Shown: positions 27,741-37,757 of the stretch, one piece after another
How positions within the stretch are numbered: position 1 is the first letter of the stretch
Layout: each line of letters starts with the position of its first letter
Source: Croceicoccus bisphenolivorans
GTDB taxonomy: Bacteria; Pseudomonadota; Alphaproteobacteria; Sphingomonadales; Sphingomonadaceae
NCBI RefSeq assembly: GCF_001634625.1
Contig: NZ_LRSE01000002.1
Span: 266,542-330,541, forward strand
Direction: 5' to 3'
Length of the DNA: 64,000 bases
The notes under the pieces: model-generated
Database searches by the model: none
What the model was told of the DNA's origin: nothing
Seen by the model: the letters and a program-made list of their open reading frames with translations, nothing else
Program-made: the position numbers and the translations under genes

Positions 27741-30700
27741 ATGGAACGGACAGGCTGGCACTTCTGGATCGACCGGGGCGGGACGTTCACCGATGTGGTG
27801 GCGCTGTCGCCCGACGGGGTGATCGAGACGCGCAAGCTCTTGTCCGAACATCCCGAACGCTATCGCGACGCCGCGATACAGGGCATCCGTGACGTATTGG
27901 GCGTGGAGGCGGGGGCGGACCTGCCGTCCGGCCGGATCGCGGCGGTGAAGATGGGCACGACGGTGGCCACCAACGCCCTGCTGGAGCGCAAGGGCGAAAA
28001 GGTGGCGCTGGTCGTGACGCGCGGGTTTCGCGATGTCCTGCGCATCGGATACCAGAATCGCCCGCGCCTGTTCGACATGCATATCGTCTTGCCCGAAAGG
28101 CTTGAGGCCTGTGTGATCGAGGCGGAAGAGCGCGTGGATGCGCAGGGCAATGTCCTGACCGCACTGGATGACGACGCGGTTCGTGCCGATTTGCATGCCG
28201 CGCGCGATGCGGGCTGTACCGCAGCGGCAGTCGTGCTGATGCACGGCTATCGTCACACGGCGCACGAGGCGCGCATTGCCGAAATCGCGGGCGAAGTCGG
28301 CTTTGCGCAAGTGTCGGCCAGCCACATGGTCAGCCCGGTGATGAAGATCGTCGGGCGCGGGGATACGACACTGGTCGATGCCTACCTCTCGCCGGTGCTG
28401 GACCGATACGTTGCCCAGGTCACCGATGCATTGGGGGAGCAGGTTCCGCTGGCGTTCATGCAGTCGAACGGCGGGCTGGCGGGCGCGGCGCAGTTTCGTG
28501 GGCGCGATGCAATCCTGTCGGGGCCGGCGGGCGGCATCGTCGGCATGGTCGAGACGGGACGCGAGGCAGGTTTTGACCGGCTGATCGGCTTCGACATGGG
28601 CGGCACCAGCACCGACGTGTCGCACTTTGCCGGAGAGCTTGAGCGCGTGAACGAGACAGTGGTCGCGGGCGTGCGGCTGCGCGTGCCGATGCTGTCCATC
28701 GACACCATCGCGGCGGGTGGCGGGTCGATCTGCCGCTTCGACGGCACGCGCCTGCGCGTCGGGCCGGAATCGGCAGGCGCGGACCCGGGACCTGCCTGCT
28801 ATCGCCGGGGCGGGCCGCTGACGGTGACGGACTGCAACGTCATGCTGGGCAAGCTGCGCCCCGATTGCTTCCCCGCGCTGTTCGGGGACGATGGCGACCA
28901 GCCGCTCGACGCTGAAGTCGTGCGCGAAAAATTCGCAGAGCTTGCCGAAGAAGTCGCCGCCGCAGGCCTGCCGCGCAAGACGGGCGAGGAACTGGCCGAA
29001 GGTTTCCTCGCCATCGCGGTCGACGCCATGGCCAATGCGATCAAGAAGATCTCGGTCGCGCAGGGACACGATGTGTCAACTTACGCGCTGTCGTGCTTCG
29101 GCGGGGCAGGCGGGCAGCATGCGTGCCTCGTCGCCGATGCGCTGGGCATGGATACGGTGCTGCTCCACCCGCTGGCGGGGCTGTTGTCGGCCTACGGCAT
29201 CGGCCTTGCCGACCAGCGGATCGTGAAACAGCAGGCCATCGAACAGCACGTCGACCTTGGCGGACTGGAAGCTGCGGGCGAGGCGATGGCGACCTTGCGC
29301 GCAGAGGCCGAAGGCGAGGTCGAAAGCCACGGCTTCGACACCGGCGCGATGCAGGTCAGGCGCAGGCTCATGGTCCGCTATCTCGGCACCGACACCGCGC
29401 TGGAGGTCGCATACGGCAGCGAGGCCGAAGTGCGCGCCGAGTTCGAGGCGCTCTACCGCCAGCGCTTCACTTTCGTCTCGAACGCGCCGCTTGTGGTCGA
29501 GGCCGCGCAAGTCGAACTGGTCGTGCCGTCCAACCGCCCATCGGCCAGCGTCGGGGCAGAGCACGTGCCGCAAGACGCGCGTAGCGTTCCGGTCTTCGCA
29601 GGCGGCGAAGAGCGCGAGGCGAGCCTCATGCCGCGCACGGCGCTTGGCATCGAACAGCCGCTGACCAGCCCCGCGATACTTTACGACGACACTGCAACCA
29701 TCCTCGTCGAATCCGGCTGGCAGGCCCTGCGCCGCGCATCGGGCGATATCGTGCTGACCCGCGTGACCCCGCGAGAAAACGCCAGTATCGGTACAGCACT
29801 CGACCCTGTGCGGCTGGAGATTTTCAACAACCTGTTCATGGCGATTGCCGAACAGATGGGGCAGGCGCTGCAGAACACGGCGCTGTCGGTGAACATCAAG
29901 GAGCGGCTCGATTTTTCCTGCGCGCTGTTCGATGGCGAAGGCGCGCTTATCGCCAATGCGCCGCACATGCCGGTGCACCTTGGCTCGATGGGCGACAGCG
30001 TCCGCGCGGTGCGGGACAAGGCGCTGGAAACGGGCCGGCTGGCCGACGGCAATGCGTGGCTGGTCAACAACCCCTATTGCGGCGGGACGCACTTGCCCGA
30101 CCTCACCGTCGTCATGCCGGTGTTTGAGGATGGCGAATGCCGCTTCTGGGTCGCGGCGCGCGGTCACCACGCCGACATCGGCGGCACCACGCCCGGATCG
30201 ATGCCCCCCGACAGCCGCACGCTGGACGAGGAAGGCGTGCTGTTCGACAGCTTCCTGTTGGTCGAACGCGGCGAGTTGCGCGAGGACGCCTTGCGCGCCG
30301 AACTGGCCAAGGGGCCATATCCCGCCCGCGACCCCGACCGCAATGTCGGCGACCTCACCGCCCAGATCGCGGCCTGCGCGCGCGGGGCGGCGGACATTCA
30401 CCGCATGGTGGGTGAGTTCGGGTTGGACGTGGTCGAGGCATACATGCACCACGTTCAGGCCAATGCAGCCGAAGCGGTGCGACGCGTGCTCGACCGCTTG
30501 CCCGACGGCAGCTTCACCTATCCGCTGGACGACGGCACTCAGATCACCGCGACTATCGCCATCGACCGCAGTGCGCGCAGTGCCCGCATCGACTTCACCG
30601 GCACCAGCGCGCAGCAGCCCAACAACTTCAACGCGCCACCTGCGATCTGCCGCGCCGCGACGCTTTACGTCATGCGCACGCTCATCGACGAGGATATCCC

Positions 30701-31328
30701 GATGAACGACGGGTGCCTCTGGCCGGTCGATCTGGTCATTCCCGAAGGCTCGATGCTCGCCCCGCACCATCCCGCAGCGGTAGTCGCGGGCAATGTGGAG
30801 ACCAGCCAGGTCATCACCGATGCGCTATACGGCGCCTGCGGGGCGCTGGCGGGCGCGCAAGGGACGATGAACAACTTCACTTTTGGCAATGCGCGCTACC
30901 AGTATTACGAGACGATCTGCGGCGGATCGGGCGCGGGGCCGGACTTCGACGGAACCAGCGCCGTGCAGACGCACATGACGAACTCTCGCCTGACCGATCC
31001 CGAGGTGCTGGAATGGCGCTTTCCCGTGCTTCTGGAGGCGTTCTCTATACGCGAAGGTTCGGGCGGAGCAGGGCGGCAGAGGGGCGGCGACGGCGTCGTG
31101 CGGCGCATCCGCTTCCTCGAGGACATGACCGCGACGATCCTGTCGAACCGCCGCGTCGTGCCTCCCTTCGGGCTGAACGGCGGAGCGTCTGGCGCACCCG
31201 GCCTCAACCGCGTGGAGCGGGCTGACGGAAGCATGATCGCGGTCCCCTCGACTGGCAGTGTCGAGATGAGGCCCGGCGACGTTTTCGTGATCGAGACACC
31301 GGGCGGCGGCGGGTTCGGATCAGCCTGA
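27741..31328 (+). CDS. 5-oxoprolinase / hydantoinase (fused HyuA-HyuB)
   Basis: A 1195-residue ATP-dependent amidohydrolase of the OPLAH type, which opens 5-oxoproline (pyroglutamate) to glutamate or acts on hydantoins. The N-terminal half is HyuA-like, with phosphate motifs [18 protein letters not shown] (about 8-25) and [14 protein letters not shown]. The C-terminal half is HyuB-like, with [29 protein letters not shown] and [30 protein letters not shown] stretch precedes ATG 27741. Its 3' end overlaps the convergent LysR gene by 9 bases. Being divergent from an amidoligase operon, it might recycle glutamyl-type products; this is inference. Confidence 0.92.
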   Translation: MERTGWHFWIDRGGTFTDVVALSPDGVIETRKLLSEHPERYRDAAIQGIRDVLGVEAGADLPSGRIAAVKMGTTVATNALLERKGEKVALVVTRGFRDVLRIGYQNRPRLFDMHIVLPERLEACVIEAEERVDAQGNVLTALDDDAVRADLHAARDAGCTAAAVVLMHGYRHTAHEARIAEIAGEVGFAQVSASHMVSPVMKIVGRGDTTLVDAYLSPVLDRYVAQVTDALGEQVPLAFMQSNGGLAGAAQFRGRDAILSGPAGGIVGMVETGREAGFDRLIGFDMGGTSTDVSHFAGELERVNETVVAGVRLRVPMLSIDTIAAGGGSICRFDGTRLRVGPESAGADPGPACYRRGGPLTVTDCNVMLGKLRPDCFPALFGDDGDQPLDAEVVREKFAELAEEVAAAGLPRKTGEELAEGFLAIAVDAMANAIKKISVAQGHDVSTYALSCFGGAGGQHACLVADALGMDTVLLHPLAGLLSAYGIGLADQRIVKQQAIEQHVDLGGLEAAGEAMATLRAEAEGEVESHGFDTGAMQVRRRLMVRYLGTDTALEVAYGSEAEVRAEFEALYRQRFTFVSNAPLVVEAAQVELVVPSNRPSASVGAEHVPQDARSVPVFAGGEEREASLMPRTALGIEQPLTSPAILYDDTATILVESGWQALRRASGDIVLTRVTPRENASIGTALDPVRLEIFNNLFMAIAEQMGQALQNTALSVNIKERLDFSCALFDGEGALIANAPHMPVHLGSMGDSVRAVRDKALETGRLADGNAWLVNNPYCGGTHLPDLTVVMPVFEDGECRFWVAARGHHADIGGTTPGSMPPDSRTLDEEGVLFDSFLLVERGELREDALRAELAKGPYPARDPDRNVGDLTAQIAACARGAADIHRMVGEFGLDVVEAYMHHVQANAAEAVRRVLDRLPDGSFTYPLDDGTQITATIAIDRSARSARIDFTGTSAQQPNNFNAPPAICRAATLYVMRTLIDEDIPMNDGCLWPVDLVIPEGSMLAPHHPAAVVAGNVETSQVITDALYGACGALAGAQGTMNNFTFGNARYQYYETICGGSGAGPDFDGTSAVQTHMTNSRLTDPEVLEWRFPVLLEAFSIREGSGGAGRQRGGDGVVRRIRFLEDMTATILSNRRVVPPFGLNGGASGAPGLNRVERADGSMIAVPSTGSVEMRPGDVFVIETPGGGGFGSA

Positions 31329-32192
31329 CAGGACTTCCCTCAGCCTGTCGCAGAGCGCGGTAAGAGCTGGCGACCTGCCGATCCGCGCCATCGCCTCGGC
31401 ATCGCTGATGAGGCCGATGGTCCGCTCCGCCTCGAACGCTTCCAGCCGCGCCAGTGCAATGCCCTCGCGCGCATAGCATCGCGGCACGAGCGTGATGGCC
31501 AGTCCGGCCGCGACCAGTTGCAGCGCCCGTTCTTCGTCATCGGTGCGCGATGCCATGAAGGGGCGCACGCCGTGTCCGGTGAAGAACCGGCTCGTTTCGG
31601 CCAGCACCTCGCACTGGCGGCGCACCAGCATCGTTTCGCCGGAAAGTTCGGCGGGCGCGACACTGCTGCGCCCCGCAAGATGATGGGTGGCAGGCAGCGC
31701 CATGGCATAGTCCTCGTGCCCGATTTCGCGCTCCATCTCTCGCGACGGGGGCACGGGGCCGATCACCGCGTCCAGCCTGCCGCGGTCCAGCCTTTGGAGC
31801 AGATCGCGCATGCGCCCGTCCAGCACCTCGATCCGCGCGTCGGGATCGGCCTGTCGGGCTGCCGCTATGCCTGCGCCGACCATTGCGGATGGCAGGGTGG
31901 AGGCGATGCCGATCCGCAGCAGCTGCGCCGCCACGTCTCCGCTGCCCACCCGCTCTGCTTCTGCAAAGGCGCGTTCGATGGCGCGGGCATGTTCCACCAG
32001 ATGCGCGCCCGCGCCGGTCAGTTCCACACGGCGGTTGTCGCGATTGAACAGGGGCGTGCCCATCAGCCGCTCCAGCTTTGCAATTCCGGCGGAAAGCGTG
32101 GGCTGGGAAACGTGCATCGTGGTCGCCGCGCGCGAGAAGCTGCCTTGATCGACTACGGCGATGAAATAGCGGACGAGATAGCGTTCTATCAT
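31320..32192 (-). CDS. LysR-type transcriptional regulator
   Basis: A 290-residue LTTR. The N-terminal helix-turn-helix is plain (FIAVVDQGSFSRAATTMHVSQPTLSAGIAKLERLMGTPLF) and the effector-binding domain follows (about 90-285, beginning LRIGIASTLPS). It is divergent from the isovaleryl-CoA dehydrogenase gene with under 90 bases between them, so it is the likely regulator of the leucine-catabolic operon. Two in-frame ATGs are possible: 32192 (MIERYLVRYF) and 32201. Both lie within the palindrome at 32191-32205, consistent with autorepression. Confidence 0.9.
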   Translation of the reverse strand: MIERYLVRYFIAVVDQGSFSRAATTMHVSQPTLSAGIAKLERLMGTPLFNRDNRRVELTGAGAHLVEHARAIERAFAEAERVGSGDVAAQLLRIGIASTLPSAMVGAGIAAARQADPDARIEVLDGRMRDLLQRLDRGRLDAVIGPVPPSREMEREIGHEDYAMALPATHHLAGRSSVAPAELSGETMLVRRQCEVLAETSRFFTGHGVRPFMASRTDDEERALQLVAAGLAITLVPRCYAREGIALARLEAFEAERTIGLISDAEAMARIGRSPALTALCDRLREVLSG

Positions 32193-32205
32193 AGATGCCA
32201 TCTAT
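32191..32205. promoter_or_regulatory. LysR-type operator (T-N11-A palindrome)
   Basis: ATAGATGCCATCTAT is a 15-base perfect palindrome about a central base and contains the LTTR pattern T-N11-A (ATAG-N7-CTAT). It sits between the regulator and the divergent ivd gene and covers the regulator's own start codons. Flanking TCTATCAT repeats extend the symmetry. Confidence 0.75.
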
Positions 32206-32280
32206 CATGTGGCCAGCGTCGATTCAATTTTGCCGGATCGCTAGGCTGAATTAGGTGTTGCCCGCCAAGAGAGGATTGCC

Positions 32281-33444
32281 ATGCGAGCTACCCCTGATTT
32301 CGATTTCGCCCTGGGCGAAAGCGCTGACATGATTCGCGAAACCGTCGCGCGTTTTGCTGACGAACAGATCATGCCCCTTGCCGAACGCATCGACCGGGAC
32401 GACTGGTTTCCGCGCGAAGAGCTGTGGCAGCAGATGGGCGAACTGGGCCTGCACGGCGTTACCGTGTCGGAAGATTACGGCGGGCTTGGCCTCGGCTATC
32501 TCGATCACCTGATCGCGGTGGAGGAAGTTTCCCGCGCCAGCGCCTCGCTCGGCCTATCCTATGGCGCGCACTCCAACCTGTGCGTCAACCAGATCCATCG
32601 CTGGGGCAACGATGCGCAGAAAGCGAAGTACCTGCCCAAGTTGGTGAGCGGCGAACATGTCGGCTCGCTCGCGATGAGCGAGGCGGGTGCCGGCTCCGAC
32701 GTCGTGTCGATGAAGATGCGTGCCCCGAGGGCCGATGGCGGCTGGGTGCTGAACGGCACGAAGTTCTGGATCACCAACGCACCCTATGCCGATACGCTGG
32801 TCGTCTATGCCAAGACCGACCCTGACGCAGGGCCGCGCGGCATCACGACCTTCCTGATCGAGAAGGACTTTGAAGGTTTCTCCATCGGTCAGAAGATCGA
32901 GAAGATGGGCATGCGCGGATCGCCCACGTCCGAACTGGTTTTCGACGACTGCTTCGTACCGGATGAAAACGTTATGGCCGGCGTCGGCGAAGGCGTGAAA
33001 GTCCTGATGAGCGGGCTGGATTACGAGCGTGTCGTGCTCTCGGGCGTGCAGCTTGGCATCATTCAGGCCTGCCTCGATGTCGTCATCCCCTACTTGCGCG
33101 AACGCAAGCAGTTCGGCCGCCCCATCGGCGAATTCCAGCTGATGCAGGCCAAGGTTGCCGACATGTACGTCGGCCTGCAATCGGCGCGCGCCTATTCCTA
33201 CGCCGTCGCCAAGGCATGCGATGCGGGCCAGACCACGCGGTTCGACGCGGCGGGCGCGATCCTGCTGGCATCGGAGAACGCCTTCCGCGCTGCGGGCGAA
33301 GCGGTGCAGGCGCTGGGCGGGGCGGGTTACACCACAGACTGGCCGGTCGAACGCTTTCTGCGTGATGCGAAGCTGCTGGATATCGGTGCGGGTACAAACG
33401 AGATCAGGCGGATGCTGATCGGTCGGGAGTTGATGAAAGGATGA
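32281..33444 (+). CDS. ivd: isovaleryl-CoA dehydrogenase
   Basis: FAD acyl-CoA dehydrogenase oxidising isovaleryl-CoA to 3-methylcrotonyl-CoA in leucine degradation. It has 387 residues. The catalytic Glu249 in [12 protein letters not shown] is placed as in characterised isovaleryl-CoA dehydrogenases, where the base lies on helix G rather than near the C-terminus. [15 protein letters not shown] and the C-terminal [28 protein letters not shown] are family signatures. The specificity call is supported by the two 3-methylcrotonyl-CoA carboxylase genes that follow. It overlaps the carboxyltransferase gene by 4 bases. Confidence 0.93.
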   Translation: MRATPDFDFALGESADMIRETVARFADEQIMPLAERIDRDDWFPREELWQQMGELGLHGVTVSEDYGGLGLGYLDHLIAVEEVSRASASLGLSYGAHSNLCVNQIHRWGNDAQKAKYLPKLVSGEHVGSLAMSEAGAGSDVVSMKMRAPRADGGWVLNGTKFWITNAPYADTLVVYAKTDPDAGPRGITTFLIEKDFEGFSIGQKIEKMGMRGSPTSELVFDDCFVPDENVMAGVGEGVKVLMSGLDYERVVLSGVQLGIIQACLDVVIPYLRERKQFGRPIGEFQLMQAKVADMYVGLQSARAYSYAVAKACDAGQTTRFDAAGAILLASENAFRAAGEAVQALGGAGYTTDWPVERFLRDAKLLDIGAGTNEIRRMLIGRELMKG

Positions 33445-35042
33445 GCGCGCCAGTACTGACATCGAAAGTCGACCTGTTCTCGCCAGAGGCGCAGGCCCGG
33501 GCGAAGCACAACCGCGCGCTGGCAGAAGAGCTGCGGTCAAAGGTGGCCGAGGCCGCGCATGGCGGGGCGGAGCGGCACCGCGAACGCCATGTCGCGCGCG
33601 GCAAGCTGCTGGCCCGCGACAGGGTGGAGCGCCTGCTCGATCCCGGTGCGCCGTTTCTTGAAATCGGCCAGCTGGCCGCGAACGGCATGTACGAAGGCGA
33701 CGTTCACGGCGCCAGCATCGTTGCGGGGATCGGGCAGGTTTCCGGACGGCAGGTGATGATCGCCGCCAACGATCCCACCGTGAAGGGCGGATCATACTAT
33801 CCGATGACGGTGAAGAAGCATCTTCGCGCGCAGGAAATCGCGCGGGAGAACCGGCTGCCGTGCATATACCTCGTCGACAGCGGCGGTGCGAACCTGCCCT
33901 ATCAGGCGGAAGTCTTCCCCGATCGCGAACATTTCGGTCGCATCTTCTATAACCAGGCGCAGATGAGCGGTATGGGCATTCCCCAGATCGCCTGCGTCAT
34001 GGGCAGCTGCACCGCGGGCGGCGCATACGTTCCGGCGATGAGCGACGAGACGGTGATCGTGCGCGAACAGGGCACCATCTTCCTTGCCGGCCCCCCGCTG
34101 GTAAAGGCCGCGACGGGCGAGGAAATCAGCGCCGAGGACCTGGGCGGCGGCGACCTGCACACCCGCAAGTCGGGCGTGGCCGACCATCTGGCCGAAAACG
34201 ACGAACACGCACTTGCCATCGTGCGCGACATCGTCAGCCACCTTGGCCGGAACGAAGGCGCCGCGATCGACCTGAAAGAGGTGACCCCGCCCAAGTACGA
34301 CGCGGAAGATCTCTACGCCCTCATCCCAGAGGATGTTCGCGCACCCTATGACGTGCACGAGGTGATCGCGCGCATCGTGGACGGTTCGGAATTCCACGAG
34401 TTCAAGCCGCTTTACGGCAATACGCTCGTCACCGGCTTTGCCCATATCCACGGCATGCCGGTCGCCATTCTTGCCAACAACGGCGTGCTGTTTTCGGAAA
34501 GCGCGCAAAAGGGTGCGCACTTCATTGAACTGGCCTGCCAGCGCCGCATTCCGCTGCTGTTCCTTCAGAACATCTCCGGTTTCATGGTCGGCGGCAAGTA
34601 CGAGGCAGAGGGCATCGCCAAGCACGGCGCGAAGCTGGTGACGGCGGTTGCCACGGCGCAAGTGCCGAAAGTGACCGTGCTGATCGGCGGAAGCTTCGGC
34701 GCGGGCAACTACGGCATGTGCGGCAGGGCCTATCAGCCCCGCTTCCTGTTCAGCTGGCCCAACAGTCGGATTTCGGTGATGGGCGGGGAACAGGCGGCCA
34801 GCGTTCTCGCCACCGTCCACCGCGATGCCGACAAGTGGAGCGATGCGGATGCCGAGGCATTCAAGGCTCCCGTCCGCCAGAAGTATGAGGACGAGGGCAA
34901 CCCATACTACGCCACGGCGCGACTGTGGGATGACGGGGTGATCGATCCGGCCCAGACGCGCGATGTGCTGGGCCTTGCCTTCCGCGCCGCGCTCGAAGCT
35001 CCAATCCCCGATCGTGCGCCCTTCGGCGTGTTCAGGATGTAA
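33441..35042 (+). CDS. methylcrotonyl-CoA carboxylase, carboxyltransferase (beta) subunit
   Basis: A 533-residue acyl-CoA carboxyltransferase that moves the carboxyl group from carboxybiotin to 3-methylcrotonyl-CoA. Two crotonase-fold halves are visible, with oxyanion-hole glycine motifs around [17 protein letters not shown] and [21 protein letters not shown]. The latter is typical of MCC-beta and geranyl-CoA carboxylase rather than propionyl-CoA carboxylase. The ATG overlaps the ivd stop (ATGA) and the TAA overlaps the next ATG (TAATG), so all three genes are translationally linked. Confidence 0.93.
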   Translation: MSAPVLTSKVDLFSPEAQARAKHNRALAEELRSKVAEAAHGGAERHRERHVARGKLLARDRVERLLDPGAPFLEIGQLAANGMYEGDVHGASIVAGIGQVSGRQVMIAANDPTVKGGSYYPMTVKKHLRAQEIARENRLPCIYLVDSGGANLPYQAEVFPDREHFGRIFYNQAQMSGMGIPQIACVMGSCTAGGAYVPAMSDETVIVREQGTIFLAGPPLVKAATGEEISAEDLGGGDLHTRKSGVADHLAENDEHALAIVRDIVSHLGRNEGAAIDLKEVTPPKYDAEDLYALIPEDVRAPYDVHEVIARIVDGSEFHEFKPLYGNTLVTGFAHIHGMPVAILANNGVLFSESAQKGAHFIELACQRRIPLLFLQNISGFMVGGKYEAEGIAKHGAKLVTAVATAQVPKVTVLIGGSFGAGNYGMCGRAYQPRFLFSWPNSRISVMGGEQAASVLATVHRDADKWSDADAEAFKAPVRQKYEDEGNPYYATARLWDDGVIDPAQTRDVLGLAFRAALEAPIPDRAPFGVFRM

Positions 35043-36910
35043 TGGCCATGATCAAGTCCCTCCTCATCGCGAACCGCGGCGAAATCGCCTGCCGCGTCAT
35101 CCGCACGGCGCAGGCCATGGGTGTCCGCACGGTGGCGGTCTATTCCGATGCCGATGCGAAATCGCTGCATGTCCGCATGGCGGATGAAGCCGTACACATC
35201 GGCCCGTCGCCAGCGGCGGAAAGCTACCTCATCGGCGAAAAGATCATCGCCGCGGCAAAGCAGACCGGGGCGGAGGCGATCCATCCCGGATACGGCTTCC
35301 TGTCCGAAAACGCCGCTTTTGCGCAGGCCGTGCTGGATGCCGACCTCGTCTGGGTCGGGCCGAAGCCCGCCAGCATCAACGCCATGGGCCTGAAAGACGC
35401 GGCAAAGGCGCTGATGGCAAAGGCCGGCGTTCCGGTTACGCCAGGCTACATGGGTGAAGACCAGTCGGACGAGCGGTTGAAGGCAGAAGCCGATGCCATC
35501 GGCTATCCCGTGTTGATCAAAGCGGTCGCCGGCGGCGGCGGCAAGGGTATGCGCAAGGTGGATGCGGAAGGCGATTTCCTCGCCTCGCTCGAATCCTGCC
35601 GCCGCGAAGCGCGGGCGAGTTTCGGCAACGATGTTGTCTTGATCGAGAAGTTCATCCTCTCGCCCCGCCATATCGAGGTGCAGGTCTTCGGCGACAGCCA
35701 CGGCAACGTCGTCCACCTGTTCGAGCGTGACTGCTCGCTCCAGCGCCGCCACCAGAAAGTGATCGAGGAAGCGCCCGCTCCGGGCATGGACCCCGCCACG
35801 CGCGAGGCGATCTGCGCCGCTGCGGTAAAGGCCGCGCAGGCTGTCGACTACGAAGGCGCGGGCACGATCGAGTTCATTGCGGATGCGAGCGAGGGGCTGC
35901 GCGCCGATCGCACGTGGTTCATGGAAATGAACACCCGCCTGCAGGTCGAACATCCGGTGACAGAGGAAATCACCGGCGTCGATCTTGTCGAATGGCAGCT
36001 GCGCGTTGCCAGTGGCGAACCGATCCCGATGAAGCAGGACGAGCTTTCGATTCAGGGGCACGCGATCGAAGTGCGGCTCTATGCCGAAGATCCGGCCAGC
36101 GGGTTCCTGCCCAGCACGGGCAGGCTGGATCATCTGTCGTTCGGCGCGGCCGATCGCGTCGAAACCGGTGTGGAGCAGGGCGGGCAGGTCTCGCCGTTCT
36201 ACGATCCGATGATCGCCAAGGTCATCTGCCACGGCGCCACCCGTGAAGAGGCTATCGACGACCTGATCCTGTCGCTGGACGATACCGAGGTCTGGCCGGT
36301 TCGCACGAATGCCGGTTTCCTTGTCCGCGCGCTCGATGCCGCGGATTTCCGCGCTGCCAATCTCGATACCGGCTTCATCGCCCGCCATGGCGACGAACTG
36401 GTGCCCGACGGTGTGGCTGGCGAGGCGATCTGGGATACGGCGGCGCAGATTGCCTACGATGGCTATGACGGCAGCGAACTGGACGGTTTCCGCCTCAATG
36501 CGCCGGGACGCCACTCGGTCTGGCTGTCGCATCGCGGCGAAGCGCGCAACGTGGACGTCGCCGCGACCGATGAAACCGATGCGACCGGCTATGCCGACGG
36601 TGACCATGTCATCGTCTTTGCCAAAGGTGTCGGTTACAGCTTCGACACGGTGATCCGCGGGTCCGGCCACCATTCGGCGCACGACGGCGATATCGTCGCC
36701 CCGATGCCCGGCAAGGTTATCGCGGTCGATGTCGTCGAAGGGCAGCAGGTCGAGGAAGGCCAGCGCCTGATGGTGCTCGAAGCCATGAAGATGGAACACG
36801 CCCTTCTTGCTCCGTTCGCGGGAACGGTCACGGACCTTTCTGCCACGACCGGCGGTCAGGTCGAAGTGGAATCGCTGCTGGCCCGTATCGAGCCTGCCGA
36901 AGAGGGCTGA
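35042..36910 (+). CDS. methylcrotonyl-CoA carboxylase, biotin-carboxylase/BCCP (alpha) subunit
   Basis: A 622-residue biotin-dependent carboxylase subunit. It has the biotin carboxylase N-terminal domain (IKSLLIANRGEIACRVIRTAQ), the ATP-grasp domain with KAVAGGGGKGMRKV (about 160-175) and MEMNTRLQVEHPVTEEITG, the BC C-terminal domain, a linker, and a C-terminal biotinyl domain with the biotin Lys in LEAMKMEHAL. With the beta subunit it forms the MCC holoenzyme. The following steps of leucine degradation (methylglutaconyl-CoA hydratase, HMG-CoA lyase), often in the same operon, are not in this window. Confidence 0.93.
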   Translation: MAMIKSLLIANRGEIACRVIRTAQAMGVRTVAVYSDADAKSLHVRMADEAVHIGPSPAAESYLIGEKIIAAAKQTGAEAIHPGYGFLSENAAFAQAVLDADLVWVGPKPASINAMGLKDAAKALMAKAGVPVTPGYMGEDQSDERLKAEADAIGYPVLIKAVAGGGGKGMRKVDAEGDFLASLESCRREARASFGNDVVLIEKFILSPRHIEVQVFGDSHGNVVHLFERDCSLQRRHQKVIEEAPAPGMDPATREAICAAAVKAAQAVDYEGAGTIEFIADASEGLRADRTWFMEMNTRLQVEHPVTEEITGVDLVEWQLRVASGEPIPMKQDELSIQGHAIEVRLYAEDPASGFLPSTGRLDHLSFGAADRVETGVEQGGQVSPFYDPMIAKVICHGATREEAIDDLILSLDDTEVWPVRTNAGFLVRALDAADFRAANLDTGFIARHGDELVPDGVAGEAIWDTAAQIAYDGYDGSELDGFRLNAPGRHSVWLSHRGEARNVDVAATDETDATGYADGDHVIVFAKGVGYSFDTVIRGSGHHSAHDGDIVAPMPGKVIAVDVVEGQQVEEGQRLMVLEAMKMEHALLAPFAGTVTDLSATTGGQVEVESLLARIEPAEEG

Positions 36911-36973
36911 CGCAAGGCAACAGGCGGGTCGAGTCGGGCGAAGGGCGCGCGATTCGTCCCGGTTCGTCCGGCG

Positions 36974-37633
36974 TCAGGCGATGCCCCGGCGCAGCAATTC
37001 GCCCGCCACTTCGACCACTTCGTCCAGCGGGCGATCTTCGTCCAGCACCGCAAACCGCATGCCCAGAAACACGTACATGCCCATGATCGCCCAGGCATGC
37101 GCTTCGTCCAAATCCTTGCGGAAGGCCCCGATCTCTCCGCCGCGCGCAAGGCGTTCGGCGATGCGCTCAGCCGTCGATTGGTAATGTTCCATGTAGCTTG
37201 CATGGTCGACGAATTCGGCTTCGTCGATAATGCGGTAGACTTCCTTGTGCTCGCGCGCGAAGCGCAGAAAGCCCCGTAGCGCCGCCGTTTCGATCTCCAG
37301 CGGCTTCATGTCCGGCTGCACTTCGCGGGCGGAGTGTGTGCGGACCATTTCGCTCATGTCCGATACCAGAGCGCGGAATATCTCGTCCTTGGAATCGAAG
37401 TAGGTGTAGAAGCTGCCCAGCGCGATTCCCGCGCGGCGGGTGATGCCGCTGATCGATGCTTCGTGAAAACCCCTGTCACCGAATTCCGCGGCTGCCGCAT
37501 CGAGCAGCTTGCGCAAAGTGCGCCTGCCGCGTTCGGTGCGCGGTTCCTTGCCCGGATTGGCGGCTCCGGGGCTGGAACCACCGGGTTCCTTTGCGCCTTT
37601 TCTGGCCGGACCTGCCGGTGGGGATGTGCTCAT
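36974..37633 (-). CDS. TetR-family transcriptional regulator
   Basis: A 219-residue repressor-type regulator. After a disordered Pro/Gly-rich N-terminus comes the TetR helix-turn-helix (about 36-85: TLRKLLDAAAAEFGDRGFHEASISGITRRAGIALGSFYTYFDSKDEIF), then a helical ligand domain. ATG 37633 was preferred to a longer upstream frame. It is divergent from the first TonB receptor, which it probably controls through the inverted repeats between them. Confidence 0.9.
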   Translation of the reverse strand: MSTSPPAGPARKGAKEPGGSSPGAANPGKEPRTERGRRTLRKLLDAAAAEFGDRGFHEASISGITRRAGIALGSFYTYFDSKDEIFRALVSDMSEMVRTHSAREVQPDMKPLEIETAALRGFLRFAREHKEVYRIIDEAEFVDHASYMEHYQSTAERIAERLARGGEIGAFRKDLDEAHAWAIMGMYVFLGMRFAVLDEDRPLDEVVEVAGELLRRGIA

Positions 37634-37675
37634 GAAGCCACAGCTACCTGCGAAAAACGCGAATGGCAATGAATT

Positions 37676-37709
37676 GGAACTTGAAAGGTGGTTCATGTTT
37701 CAATATTGA
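37676..37709. promoter_or_regulatory. candidate TetR operator region
   Basis: Nested inverted repeats lie between the divergent TetR and TonB-receptor genes: GGAAC/GTTCA-type arms, TTGAAA (37681-37686) with TTTCAA (37698-37703), and the perfect 10-base palindrome TCAATATTGA (37700-37709). Which pair is bound cannot be told from sequence alone. Confidence 0.45.
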
Positions 37710-37757
37710 CTGCGCCGACAGGTCCCGTCAGGGGGCCGAGTTGTGGAGGATGACCTG

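Noticed and set aside
26277..29069. Very long minus-strand open frame spanning two genes
   Set aside because: It is antisense or out of frame to the DUF2126 protein and 5-oxoprolinase, is rich in His/Arg/Ala, and has no domain; high GC content commonly leaves such frames open.
37698..37709. TTTCAATATTGA as a fourth copy of the shared redox motif
   Set aside because: Only the GTTTCAAT core matches; the outer box at 33 bases and the TGCCGCG element are missing.
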